The notes under the pieces were generated by a model. It worked only from the letters and a program-made list of their open reading frames with translations, had not been told where the DNA came from and searched no databases. From contig NZ_CP107880.1 in assembly GCF_036013745.1 (NCBI RefSeq), positions 7,874,001 to 7,938,000 on the forward strand: a DNA stretch of 64,000 bases. Reading direction: 5' to 3'. Within the stretch, counting starts at the first letter, position 1. Each line of letters opens with the position of its first letter. The DNA comes from Streptomyces sp. NBC_00483. Its GTDB lineage: Bacteria; Actinomycetota; Actinomycetes; Streptomycetales; Streptomycetaceae. A program made the translations under genes and the position numbers. Shown one piece after another: positions 1-8,044 of the stretch.

Positions 1-431
1 GGTACGTGGTGGAGGAGTGCGCGAAGTGCTGGCGCGAGCCCCACCACACGGTCTGCCCGTGCTCGTCGCGCGGCAGCGTCCGCGGGTACAGGCGGCCGAG
101 CCAGGGCGGCGGGGACGCGGTCGGGGTGGCGAGCACGACGCCGATCCCGTGCGTGTGCAGCAGGTCCATCAGCCGGTCGAGCCAGCCGAAGTCCCTTACA
201 CCCGGCCGGGGTTCGAGCCTCGCCCACGCGAACACGCCCACCGTGACCGAGTTGACCCCGGCCTCCTTCATCAGCCGGACGTCCTCGGCCCACACCTCCT
301 CGGGCCACTGCTCGGGGTTGTAGTCCCCGCCGAACAGCAGGCGGCCGCCCTGGGACAAGCTCCTGCCCTCGGTCAAGCTCCTGCCCTCGGTCAAGGTCCC
401 GACCTCGGACAAACTCCGGCCCTCGGCCATG
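1..431 (-). CDS. GH42 beta-galactosidase, N-terminal part
   Basis: The gene runs off the window edge; about 143 N-terminal residues are visible. FGGDYNPEQWP at residues 33-43, followed by a W-x-E-D-V-R-L-M-K-E-AG-N stretch, is the opening beta-alpha unit of the GH42 TIM barrel. The family removes beta-linked galactose (sometimes arabinopyranose) from oligosaccharides, usually in the cytoplasm, and no signal peptide is visible here. The start ATG at 431 lies 13 bp after the stop of the upstream permease and has a GAGGGG ribosome site, so it is the last visible gene of a binding protein-permease-permease-GH42 operon. It would fit trimming of imported galactan from RG-I side chains. Oddly, the barrel is preceded by a hexapeptide-repeat extension (separate entry). 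Active-site glutamates lie outside the window. Confidence 0.88.
354..425 (-). repeat. Four tandem 18-bp units coding a hexapeptide repeat
   Basis: Four consecutive 18-bp units encode residues 3-26 of the GH42 protein: EGRSLS, EVGTLT, EGRSLT and EGRSLS. The last two units are nearly identical at DNA level, which suggests replication slippage. The insert sits between the start codon and the first barrel strand, where GH42 proteins normally have only a few residues. Confidence 0.8.
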
Positions 432-444
432 GCCTGCGCGCCCC

Positions 445-1410
445 TCACCCCTTCACCGCCCCGATCAGCATGCCCTTCTTGAAGTGCCGCTGGACGAACG
501 GGGACGCGACCGCGACCGGCGCGAGGGCGAGCACCATCATCGCCATCTGGAGCCCGAGCGCGGAGAGTTCACCCGCGTTGACCGCCTGGCTCAGCCCCGT
601 CGGCAGTGCCGTGTTCTTCTGCACGAGCTGCATCAGCACGTTCTGCAGCGGCAGTTTCGTCGGGTCGTCGATGTAGATCATCGCGTTGAACCAGGCGCTC
701 CAGTACGCCACCGCGTAGAACAGCGAGATGACGGCGATCACCGCGCGGGACAGTGGCAGCACGATCGTCCACAGGATCCTGAGGTCGCCGGCCCCGTCGA
801 TGCGGGCGCTGTCCGTCAGCTCCTGCGAGATGTTCATGAAGAACCCGCGCAGCACCAGGATGTTGAACACGCTCACCGCGCTCGGCAGGATCAGCGCCAG
901 ATAGCTGTCGGTCAGGCCGAGCGTCTGCACCAGCAGATACGTCGGGATGAGCCCGGCGCTGAAGAACATCGTCGTCAGCAGCGCCATCAGCAGCGCGCGG
1001 TGCGCGAACGAGCCCGGCCGGGACAGGCCGTACGCGGCGAGGACCGACACCCCCATCGAGAACACCGTGCCGACGCCCGTCACCCCGACCGAGACCAGCA
1101 TGGCCCGGCTGACCTGGCCGCCGCCGAGCAACTCCTGGTAGTTGACGAAGGTGATGGCCTCGGGCCACAGCACCAGGCCGCCCGCCGAGTCGATGACGTG
1201 CCGGGGCGACAGGCTCGTGACGATCACGACCCACAGCGGTCCGAGCACGGCGACGCAGCACACGGCGAGGATCAGGCCCTTGGCGCCGAGGCCCGCCCTG
1301 GTCGGCGGCTCCTCCCACACCGGGCGCTCGGGCGGCTGCCACTGCGGGCGCGGACGCGGGCTCCGACGCGGGCTCGGGCCGGAGCGCGGACGTTCGGCGG
1401 TGGCGCTCAT
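445..1410 (-). CDS. Carbohydrate ABC transporter permease (MalG/LplC type)
   Basis: Inner-membrane permease of 321 residues, one half of a heterodimeric sugar importer. After a proline- and arginine-rich cytoplasmic N-terminus (1-44) come about six hydrophobic helices. The EAA loop that docks the ATPase is at about 198-222 (SARIDGAGDLRILW then LPLS), and the typical C-terminal QRHFKKGMLIGAVKG is present. It begins 13 bp after the stop of the partner permease, with which it must be co-transcribed. No ATPase gene is present, so a shared ATPase such as MsiK is probably used. The closest known type is the LplC/YtcP group, often linked to pectic or other plant oligosaccharides; the substrate is inferred from the adjacent GH42 and GH3 genes. 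Confidence 0.9.
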   Translation of the reverse strand: MSATAERPRSGPSPRRSPRPRPQWQPPERPVWEEPPTRAGLGAKGLILAVCCVAVLGPLWVVIVTSLSPRHVIDSAGGLVLWPEAITFVNYQELLGGGQVSRAMLVSVGVTGVGTVFSMGVSVLAAYGLSRPGSFAHRALLMALLTTMFFSAGLIPTYLLVQTLGLTDSYLALILPSAVSVFNILVLRGFFMNISQELTDSARIDGAGDLRILWTIVLPLSRAVIAVISLFYAVAYWSAWFNAMIYIDDPTKLPLQNVLMQLVQKNTALPTGLSQAVNAGELSALGLQMAMMVLALAPVAVASPFVQRHFKKGMLIGAVKG

Positions 1411-1423
1411 GTCTCGTACACCT

Positions 1424-2479
1424 TCACTTCTTGTAGACCCCCTGCTCGCCGAGGAGATGGGCGAACTTGTTGGCCGCCAGGACCAGACAGATCCCGACCA
1501 CGCCCTTCACCAGGCCGACCGCCGCCGCGTAGCTGAAGTCGCCGTGCTGGATGCCGGTGCTCCACACGTACGTGTCGAGCACTTCGGAGGCACCCGCGCC
1601 CACCGCCCTGCGTTGCAGCAGGATCTGTTCGAAGCCCACGGTCAGCGCGTCGCCGACGCGCAGGACGAGCAGCAGCGCGATCACCGGGCGCAGCGCGGGC
1701 AGCGTGACGTGCCACATGCGGCGCCACCGGTTCGCGCCGTCCATCGCCGCCGCCTCGTACAGCTCCGGGCTGACGGAGGCGAGCGCCGCGAGGAAGACGA
1801 TGATGCCCCAGCCGGCGTCCTTCCAGACCATCTGCGCGGTGAGCAGGTACTTGAAGATCCCGGCGTCCGTCATCAGGTCGAAGCCGTCGACTCCGTGGTC
1901 CTGGAGCAGCTGCGCGATCAGTCCCGCGCCGCCGAACATCTGCTGGAAGACGGTGACGACGAGCACCCATGAGAAGAAGTGCGGCAGGTAGAGGATCGCC
2001 TGCGACAGGGCCCGCACCCGCGGCCTGATCACGCTGTTGATGAGCAGCGCGAGCGCGATCGGCACCGGGAAGAAGAGCAGCAGCTGGATGACGAAGAGGA
2101 CGAGGGTGTTCTGGAGCGCGTTCCAGAAGTCGGAGTCGCCGACCATCTTCTGGAACTGTTCGAGACCCACCATCGGTGAGTGCAGGATCGCCGTGACGCC
2201 GTTGGTGGAGACGTACGGGTTGTAGTCCTGGAACGCGACGACGTTGCCGAGCAGCGGCAGGTAGTTGAAGACGAGCAGCAGGACGATGACGGGCACGGTC
2301 ATCAGGATGAGTGCCCGGTCGCGGCGCAGCCGGATCCGCCAGGTGACGCCGGCGCCCCTGCCCGCCTTCTTCCCGGTACGGCGCCGCTCCCGGCCCCCGG
2401 CCGCCTTGCCGGACCCGGCGGTGTCGGTGGTGTCGGCGGTGGCGGTGGCCCGGGGCGGGCGCTGGGTCCCCAGCGCCAT
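1424..2479 (-). CDS. Carbohydrate ABC transporter permease (LplB type)
   Basis: Second permease of the importer, 351 residues. The ATG start at 2479 overlaps the stop of the binding-protein gene as ATGA, so translation is coupled; the reading frame stays open further upstream but that part is antisense-like and has no ribosome site. An N-terminal Ala/Gly/Arg-rich tail of about 50 residues precedes the helices. Typical LplB-group features are NYLPLLGNVVAFQDYNPY in the first periplasmic loop, YLPHFFSWV, the EAA loop YEAAAMDGANRWRRMWHVTLPALRP, and a C-terminal LLGEQGVYKK. The LplB/LplC pairing with a roughly 560-residue binding protein is the usual architecture for large plant-oligosaccharide importers. 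Confidence 0.92.
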   Translation of the reverse strand: MALGTQRPPRATATADTTDTAGSGKAAGGRERRRTGKKAGRGAGVTWRIRLRRDRALILMTVPVIVLLLVFNYLPLLGNVVAFQDYNPYVSTNGVTAILHSPMVGLEQFQKMVGDSDFWNALQNTLVLFVIQLLLFFPVPIALALLINSVIRPRVRALSQAILYLPHFFSWVLVVTVFQQMFGGAGLIAQLLQDHGVDGFDLMTDAGIFKYLLTAQMVWKDAGWGIIVFLAALASVSPELYEAAAMDGANRWRRMWHVTLPALRPVIALLLVLRVGDALTVGFEQILLQRRAVGAGASEVLDTYVWSTGIQHGDFSYAAAVGLVKGVVGICLVLAANKFAHLLGEQGVYKK

Positions 2480-4167
2480 CAGGAGGCGCCGCCGTTCTGG
2501 CCGTTCTCGTCGAGGAGCTTCTTGTACCAGTCGCGCAGCTTGTCGCCGCCGCGCGACTTCCAGTCGCTGACCGCCTGTTGGACGTCGCCGAGCGACTTGT
2601 TGCCGCGGACGTAGTCGTCCTCCAGCTGCTCGAACTTGTCCTCGAGCGTGGCGTAGCGCGAGGGCTCGACGATCGTCATGCCGTAGAAAGGCGACTTGGT
2701 GACGAACGCGCCCATCCGCTGCTGCCACTCGCACATCGCCTTGGTGATCTCGGGCAGATCGGGATAGGCGAAGAAGGGGGCGGGGCCCGACAGCATCTGC
2801 CAGGCGCTGACGACCTGCGCGTTGCCCGTCTTGGTCTTGGTCGGAACGCCGTCCTTGACCGTGAAGTGGGTGCCCTCCTGGCCGTAGTACGTGAGCATGT
2901 GCTCCTTGGTGCCGACGGGCGCGGCGGCGTAGTTGGCGGCGGCGAGCGCGTTCTTCACGGTCTCCTTGGACGCGTTCTTGCGGACGAACGCCCACACGTT
3001 GGCCGGCGTGCCCGCGTACAGCTTCGGGTCGCCGCCGTCGTGCCCGAAGATGTCCATCGCGGCCATCTCGAAGTCGGGGAACGCCTTGCTGCCCTGCATC
3101 TCCGCGCTCTTGCCGTACCAGTAGGCGATGTCGGCGTTGCACATCATGACCTTGCCGCTGGTGAAGCGGAGCAGTCCGTCACCGGTCTGCGCCTTCGCCT
3201 CGGGGTGCACGACCCCGGCCGCGTACAGCTTGCGGGTCCACTCCAGGGCCTCGAGGTACTCGTCCGTCTCCAGGCGCTTGACGAGCTTCTTGCCCTCCAG
3301 CTTCCAGCCGAGCGCCTTCTCGCTGCCGCCGAGCGAACCGAAGAAGTTGAAGGCCGACCACTTCATGTCGTCGCAGCCGTACACCCCCGCCTTCTTGCTG
3401 GTCATCTCCTTGGCGAGGTCGAAGAACTCCTGCGCCGACTTCGGCGGCTCCCAGCCCTTCTTGTCGAAGAGGTCCTTGCGGTAGAAGGGCGCGATGTTCG
3501 GGAGGTACGAGTACGGGTACGGGATGCCGCGCAGCTTGCCGCCGAAGATGCCGCGCCGCCAGGCGTCCGCCGGGACCGCCGCCAGGTTCGGGTAGTCGCG
3601 CACCTTGCTGCCGGCCACGTACGGGCCGAGGTCCATCATCTTCGCGACGAGCGCGGCGGGTATCTTCCCGGACAGCTCCCAGCCGGGGACGATCAGCACG
3701 TCGGGCAGCGAGCTGGAGGCGAGCACCGCGCCGATCTTCTCGCCGTAGGTGTTGCCGTCCTGGTTCTGCCAGCTGACCTGCACACCGGAGGCCTCGTTGA
3801 GCGCGGTGTAGTACTCGCAGTCGGCCTTCGGCGGCGGCCCCCAGAACGGGGCCATGATCTTCACCTTGGCCCCGGTGCCGAGCTTCTTCGGCACGGACGT
3901 CTCCAGCTTCGACAGCTCGACCTTGCTGGTGAAGCCGGAGCAGGAGCCGTTCTTCGACGCGATGTCGGGCGTGACGATGTTGCGCGCCGCGTACGTCGGC
4001 AGCAGCTTCTTCGCCGATTTCCCGGAGGTCGTCCCCTCGCCCGTCTCGGCGGTGCTCCCGCACGCGGTGAGCAGGGGCACGCCGCCGGCCACGGCCGCGG
4101 CGGCGACCGCGGTGGAGGCGAGGAAGCTTCTCCGACCGGGGCCGGTGGAGGGGGAGTTCGGCGTCAT
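2479..4167 (-). CDS. Extracellular solute-binding lipoprotein of the sugar ABC transporter
   Basis: Binding protein of 562 residues, the large LplA/YtcQ-like class. The N-terminus carries a twin-arginine motif (RRSFLAS, residues 12-18), a hydrophobic stretch and a lipobox LLTAC with the lipidated cysteine at about residue 36, so it should be exported folded and anchored outside the membrane. It captures oligosaccharides and delivers them to the two downstream permeases, to which it is linked by a 4-bp stop/start overlap. It is the first gene of its operon; its promoter must lie in the 4168-4403 region shared with the divergent GH3 gene, which has three palindromic operators. The ligand cannot be read from sequence; galactan- or arabinan-derived sugars are inferred from the neighbours. 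Confidence 0.92.
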   Translation of the reverse strand: MTPNSPSTGPGRRSFLASTAVAAAAVAGGVPLLTACGSTAETGEGTTSGKSAKKLLPTYAARNIVTPDIASKNGSCSGFTSKVELSKLETSVPKKLGTGAKVKIMAPFWGPPPKADCEYYTALNEASGVQVSWQNQDGNTYGEKIGAVLASSSLPDVLIVPGWELSGKIPAALVAKMMDLGPYVAGSKVRDYPNLAAVPADAWRRGIFGGKLRGIPYPYSYLPNIAPFYRKDLFDKKGWEPPKSAQEFFDLAKEMTSKKAGVYGCDDMKWSAFNFFGSLGGSEKALGWKLEGKKLVKRLETDEYLEALEWTRKLYAAGVVHPEAKAQTGDGLLRFTSGKVMMCNADIAYWYGKSAEMQGSKAFPDFEMAAMDIFGHDGGDPKLYAGTPANVWAFVRKNASKETVKNALAAANYAAAPVGTKEHMLTYYGQEGTHFTVKDGVPTKTKTGNAQVVSAWQMLSGPAPFFAYPDLPEITKAMCEWQQRMGAFVTKSPFYGMTIVEPSRYATLEDKFEQLEDDYVRGNKSLGDVQQAVSDWKSRGGDKLRDWYKKLLDENGQNGGAS

Positions 4168-4216
4168 GGGAGCAACCCTTCGGGGATTACGCGGGGGACT
4201 ACGCGTCGCGCAGATG

Positions 4217-4230
4217 TCGAAGCGCTTCGA
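4217..4230. promoter_or_regulatory. Palindromic operator TCGAAGCGCTTCGA
   Basis: Perfect 14-bp palindrome 50 bp upstream of the binding-protein start. The central AGCGCT core is the hallmark of LacI-family operators. The same 14 bases recur at 4343-4356, so one regulator probably controls both divergent transcription units. The cognate regulator is not next to this site. Confidence 0.75.
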
Positions 4231-4247
4231 TGTTGCCGTGACATTAA

Positions 4248-4259
4248 GGGAGCGCTCCC
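4248..4259. promoter_or_regulatory. Palindromic operator GGGAGCGCTCCC (CebR-box-like)
   Basis: Perfect 12-bp palindrome, extended on one side to GGGAGCGCTCCCA. It matches closely the box known for CebR, the cello-oligosaccharide repressor of streptomycetes (TGGGAGCGCTCCCA). Its presence between two TCGAAGCGCTTCGA sites suggests either a second LacI-family input or a relaxed site for one regulator. Confidence 0.65.
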
Positions 4260-4342
4260 ACGGTCACAAGACGCCTGCGTCAATTTCCCGAACGCGCTTT
4301 TCTTACTTCGCACTTGACACCTGGTCACCGCAGTACTCAGCA

Positions 4343-4356
4343 TCGAAGCGCTTCGA
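4343..4356. promoter_or_regulatory. Palindromic operator TCGAAGCGCTTCGA, GH3 side
   Basis: Second perfect copy of the 14-bp palindrome, 48 bp before the GH3 start. A TTGACA hexamer at 4314-4319 is a likely -35 for the GH3 gene, which would place this operator around the transcription start; no convincing -10 is visible. The arrangement is typical for repression by a LacI-family protein. Confidence 0.72.
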
Positions 4357-4403
4357 AGCGGCTCCGCTCTCTCCGACTTCTTCTCCGGCCAAGGGACGCG
4401 CAC

Positions 4404-7253
4404 GTGACCGAAAGATCTGCACTCCACCCCGGCTCCGCCGCCCCCGACGGCAAGCGCGTCGACGAGCTGCTCGCCCGGCTCTCGCTCGACGAACGCATCG
4501 CGCTCCTGCACCAGTTCGCGCCCGCGGTCCCGCGCCTCGACCTCGCCGCGTTCCGCACCGGACAGGAGGCGCTGCACGGCGTCGCGTGGATGGGAGAGGC
4601 CACCGTCTTCCCGCAGGCCGTCGGCCTCGGAGCCACCTGGAACGACGAGCTGCTGCACCGGATCGGTACGGCCGTCTCCGCGGAGGCCCGCGCGATGCGG
4701 CAGCACGACGACCGGGTCGGTCTCAACGTCTGGGCACCCGTGGTGAATCTGCTGCGCAACCCGCTGTGGGGCAGGAACGAAGAGGGCTACGCCGAGGACC
4801 CCCACCTCACCGCCGCGATCGCCACGGCGTACACCCGCGGCCTGCGCGGCGACCACCCCGAGTACTGGCGCACGGCCCCCGTCCTCAAGCACTGGCTCGC
4901 CCACAACAACGAGACGGACCGGGACACCTCCAACGCCTCCGTGCGCCCACGGGTGCTGCACGAGTACGACCTCCGGGCGTTCAAGCGGCCCGTCGAGGCG
5001 GGCGCGGTGGCCGGAGTCATGCCCGCCTACAACCTCGTCAACGGCCGCCCCAACCACGTATCGCCGTATCTGCGCGAGCAGTTGAGAACCTGGACCGACG
5101 ACGAGCTCCTCGTCTGCTCCGACGCGGGCGCGCCCAGCAACCTCGTCGACTCCGAGCACTACTTCGCCACGCACGAGGAGGCCGTCGCCGCCGCCCTGCG
5201 CGCGGGAGTCGACAGCTTCACCGACCACGGCACCGACTCCTCGACGATCGTCGGGCGGCTGCGACGCGCGTACGACCAGGGGCTGATCTCCGAGGCCGAC
5301 ATCGACGCGGCCGTGCGCAGACAGCTCGAAGTACGGGCCCGTCTTGGCGAGTTCGCGGACACCGACCCCTTCGACCAGGACTGGGGCTTCGACACCGACG
5401 CCCATCGCGCGCTCGCCCAGGAGGCCGCCGAGCAGGCGATCGTGCTGCTCAAGAACGACGGCCTGCTGCCGCTCGCCGAGCACACCCGGATCGCGGCCGT
5501 CGGCCTGCTCGCCGACGAGTGCAAGACGGACTGGTACAGCGGCACCCTCATCCGCCGCTCGACACCCCTCGACGGGCTGCGGGAACGCTTCGGCGCGGAG
5601 CGCGTCACGTACGCGGAGGGCGCGGACCGGGTGCGGCTGCGGTGCGCCGAGGGGTGGGTGTGCGTTCCCGAGGTACGGGACGAGGTGGCCTCCAAGGTCT
5701 CCGGTGCCGAGGCCGAGTCCGATGTCTCCGGTGCGGCCCTCGACCCCGCGCTGATCGCCGGTCGGACCGACCTGCCGCCGCTCCACGTCTCGCCGTCCGC
5801 CGAGGGCGCCGAACTCGCCCTGGTCGACTGGGGATCCGGCGTCCGCACGCTCCGCGCACCCGACGGCCACTACCTCTCGGTCGCCGACGACGGCTACGTC
5901 CGGGCCTCCGCGGAGCGGCCGGGCGGCTGGGTCGTCCAGGAGACGTACACGTTCGAACCGCACGGGAACGGTCACCTCCTCAGGCACGCAGGGACGGGTC
6001 GGTACGTGTCGGTCGCCGCCGACGGCCTGAAGGTTGCCGACCAGGGCACGGTTTTCGAGGTCGACGTCGTGGAGCGCGGCGCCGACGCCGTGGCGAGGGT
6101 GGCCGCCGACGCGGACGTGGTGCTCGTCTTCGCGGGTAACGACCCGCACATCAACGGCCGCGAGACCGAGGACCGCACGACCCTCGAACTCCCGCCACAG
6201 CAGGTGGAGTTGTGGCGCACGGCCCGCGCCGCCAACCCGCGCACGGCCCTCGCCCTCGTCTCCTCGTACCCGTACGCCGTCCCCGACGCGGACACCGAAC
6301 TGCCCGCCCTGCTGTGGACCGCGCACGGCGGCCAGGCCGCGGGCCGCGCGCTCGCCCGCGTCCTCGCAGGCGACGTGAGCCCGGCGGGCCGGCTCCCGCA
6401 GACCTGGTACGCGGCCGACACCGACCTGCCCGGCCTCCTTGACTACGACATCATCGGCTCGCGCCAGACGTACCTCTACTTCGAGGGCGCACCGCTCTAC
6501 CCGTTCGGACACGGCCTGTCCTACGCGCGGTTCACCTACGACGCGCTGTTCGTGTCCTGCCCGGACGACCTGACGGTGGAGGTCACCTTCACCGTCACGA
6601 ACACCGGCTCGCGCACGGCCGGCGAGGTGCCACAGCTGTATCTGCGCGCGGTGGACGCCGCTGTCCCACGCCCGCGCCGCCAACTCGTGGGGTACCGCCG
6701 CGTCACCCTCGGCGCCGGGGCGTCGGAGCGCGTCACCTTCCGCGTTCCGGTCGCCGAGTTCGGCCACTGGGACGTCGCGCCCGGCCGCTGGAGCGTCACC
6801 GAGGGGGCGTACGAACTGCTCGTCGGCGCCTCCAGCGCGGACATCCGCCTCGCCGAGACCCTGCGCATGGACGGCGACGCGCCCGCTCCTCGCCCCGCCC
6901 TCACCGAGGGCCTTGCCGCGGCGACGTACGACGAGCGGCGCGGCGACATCGAGATCGTCGACCGCACGAAGACACACGGCGACGCCGTGACCGGAACGGG
7001 CGAACTCCTCTACAGGGAATGTGACTTCGGGACAGATGGTGTCTCGGCGGTGCGCCTCGACGTCGCGGGCGAGGGGGCCGTGGATGTGGTCGACGGCCCT
7101 CGCGTCGAGGTGCCCGCGACCGGCGGACCGTACGACTACGTCACCGTCGACGCGCCCTTCGTCGCCACCGGAGTGCGCGATCTGCGCGTCCGGCTGGACG
7201 GTGGCGTCCGCCTGGCGCGCATCAACTTCGCCCAGCGGGGGACCGGTGCATGA
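4404..7253 (+). CDS. GH3 glycoside hydrolase with inserted fascin-like domain
   Basis: Retaining exo-glycosidase of 949 residues without a signal peptide, so probably cytoplasmic. The GTG at 4404 is preferred because AAGGGA lies 7 bp upstream; the frame is open further up but crosses the operator. The N-terminal barrel shows KHWLAHNNE (162-170) and the nucleophile loop LLVCSDAGAPSNL with Asp at about 240. The second domain is interrupted at about 465-555 by two repeats resembling a fascin/beta-trefoil module (APDGHYLSV, GTGRYVSV) before it resumes at VLVFAGNDP. A fibronectin-III-like domain (about 710-790) and a C-terminal carbohydrate-binding-like segment follow. Divergent from the ABC-GH42 operon under shared operators, it would split imported oligosaccharides; beta-xylosidase, beta-glucosidase and beta-galactosidase activities are all possible. 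Confidence 0.9.
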   Translation: MTERSALHPGSAAPDGKRVDELLARLSLDERIALLHQFAPAVPRLDLAAFRTGQEALHGVAWMGEATVFPQAVGLGATWNDELLHRIGTAVSAEARAMRQHDDRVGLNVWAPVVNLLRNPLWGRNEEGYAEDPHLTAAIATAYTRGLRGDHPEYWRTAPVLKHWLAHNNETDRDTSNASVRPRVLHEYDLRAFKRPVEAGAVAGVMPAYNLVNGRPNHVSPYLREQLRTWTDDELLVCSDAGAPSNLVDSEHYFATHEEAVAAALRAGVDSFTDHGTDSSTIVGRLRRAYDQGLISEADIDAAVRRQLEVRARLGEFADTDPFDQDWGFDTDAHRALAQEAAEQAIVLLKNDGLLPLAEHTRIAAVGLLADECKTDWYSGTLIRRSTPLDGLRERFGAERVTYAEGADRVRLRCAEGWVCVPEVRDEVASKVSGAEAESDVSGAALDPALIAGRTDLPPLHVSPSAEGAELALVDWGSGVRTLRAPDGHYLSVADDGYVRASAERPGGWVVQETYTFEPHGNGHLLRHAGTGRYVSVAADGLKVADQGTVFEVDVVERGADAVARVAADADVVLVFAGNDPHINGRETEDRTTLELPPQQVELWRTARAANPRTALALVSSYPYAVPDADTELPALLWTAHGGQAAGRALARVLAGDVSPAGRLPQTWYAADTDLPGLLDYDIIGSRQTYLYFEGAPLYPFGHGLSYARFTYDALFVSCPDDLTVEVTFTVTNTGSRTAGEVPQLYLRAVDAAVPRPRRQLVGYRRVTLGAGASERVTFRVPVAEFGHWDVAPGRWSVTEGAYELLVGASSADIRLAETLRMDGDAPAPRPALTEGLAAATYDERRGDIEIVDRTKTHGDAVTGTGELLYRECDFGTDGVSAVRLDVAGEGAVDVVDGPRVEVPATGGPYDYVTVDAPFVATGVRDLRVRLDGGVRLARINFAQRGTGA

Positions 7254-7293
7254 GGGCACGGGGGCGGGGGTGACACCACATCCCTGACGTGAG

Positions 7294-7312
7294 TAAGGTG
7301 AGCCTTACCTAA
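7294..7312. promoter_or_regulatory. Iron box (DmdR/IdeR/DtxR-type operator)
   Basis: The 19-bp TAAGGTGAGCCTTACCTAA, read on the other strand as TTAGGTAAGGCTCACCTTA, closely matches the DtxR-family iron box of actinobacteria (TTAGGTTAGSCTAACCTAA). It ends 13 bp before the start codon at 7326, so iron-loaded DmdR should repress the two genes that follow. Confidence 0.9.
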
Positions 7313-7325
7313 GTTTGGAGTGGAG

Positions 7326-8033
7326 ATGGTCAACCCAGTGGCGCACCAGGAGCTCACCCCCGCCGAGCGGGCGCGGACGATCCTCGCCGCGGCCGACACC
7401 TTGACCCTGACCCTGACCACCACGACCGAGGCCCGGATTCGGCTGGACTGCGTGGGGCTCTACGCCGTGGACGCCGCGTCCCGGCTCATCCTGCTCGACC
7501 CCGCGGACCCCCGGCTGACCGCGGCGCTCGCCACGGCGCCGCACTCGGGCCTCGCCGCGTACGCCGAGTTCACGGACGTGGCCCCCGTCGTCGTACGCGA
7601 CCGGGTGCGGGCCCGCCTCGCCTTCAGCGGGCGCCTCGGGGGTGCGGGTCCCGACACCCTGGTGTTCCGTCCCGCGCGGGCCGCCTTCGCCGAGGACGAC
7701 TCCGTGCGCGTCCTGGACGTGACGGAACTCGCCGCGGCGGCGCCCGACCCGCTGGCCGGGGTCGAGGCGGAACTGCTCTCGCACCTGGACACGGGCCACG
7801 CGGACCTGCTCGTCCAACTCGCGGAAATGGCCGGGGATCTGGACCTGTCCGAGGTGGCGGACATCCGGCCCGTACGCCTCGACCGCAGGGGTCTCGTCCT
7901 GCGCCTCGAACGCGCCGCCGAGGAGTACGAGGACGTCCGCATCACCTTCCACACCCCCGCGATCGGCCCCCACGAAGTGGGCCACCGCATCCAGGAACTC
8001 CTCGACGTCGCGGCCGCCCGCGCGCACCGCTGA
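7326..8033 (+). CDS. DUF2470 domain protein, iron-regulated
   Basis: Protein of 235 residues. The ATG at 7326 is chosen over the in-frame GTG at 7320 because GGAG lies 5 bp upstream. The N-terminal half (to about residue 140) is a split-barrel-like region (LDCVGLYAVD, LAFSGRLGGAG); the C-terminal part (FSMxxHL-like LLSHLDTGHADLLVQLAEMAG, then a LDRRGLVLRLE strand) is DUF2470, a domain otherwise found at the end of haem-utilisation HugZ-type proteins. It lies directly under an iron box and 11 bp before a siderophore-interacting protein gene, so an iron or haem role is likely. Its exact reaction is not known. Confidence 0.85.
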   Translation: MVNPVAHQELTPAERARTILAAADTLTLTLTTTTEARIRLDCVGLYAVDAASRLILLDPADPRLTAALATAPHSGLAAYAEFTDVAPVVVRDRVRARLAFSGRLGGAGPDTLVFRPARAAFAEDDSVRVLDVTELAAAAPDPLAGVEAELLSHLDTGHADLLVQLAEMAGDLDLSEVADIRPVRLDRRGLVLRLERAAEEYEDVRITFHTPAIGPHEVGHRIQELLDVAAARAHR

Positions 8034-8044
8034 ACGGAGGCGCC

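Noticed and set aside
4164..7259. Very long open frame on the minus strand opposite the GH3 gene (about 1,000 codons)
   Set aside because: It is the high-G+C shadow of the GH3 gene: no domain, Arg/Val/Gly-rich text and no ribosome site. The sense frame has clear GH3 motifs.
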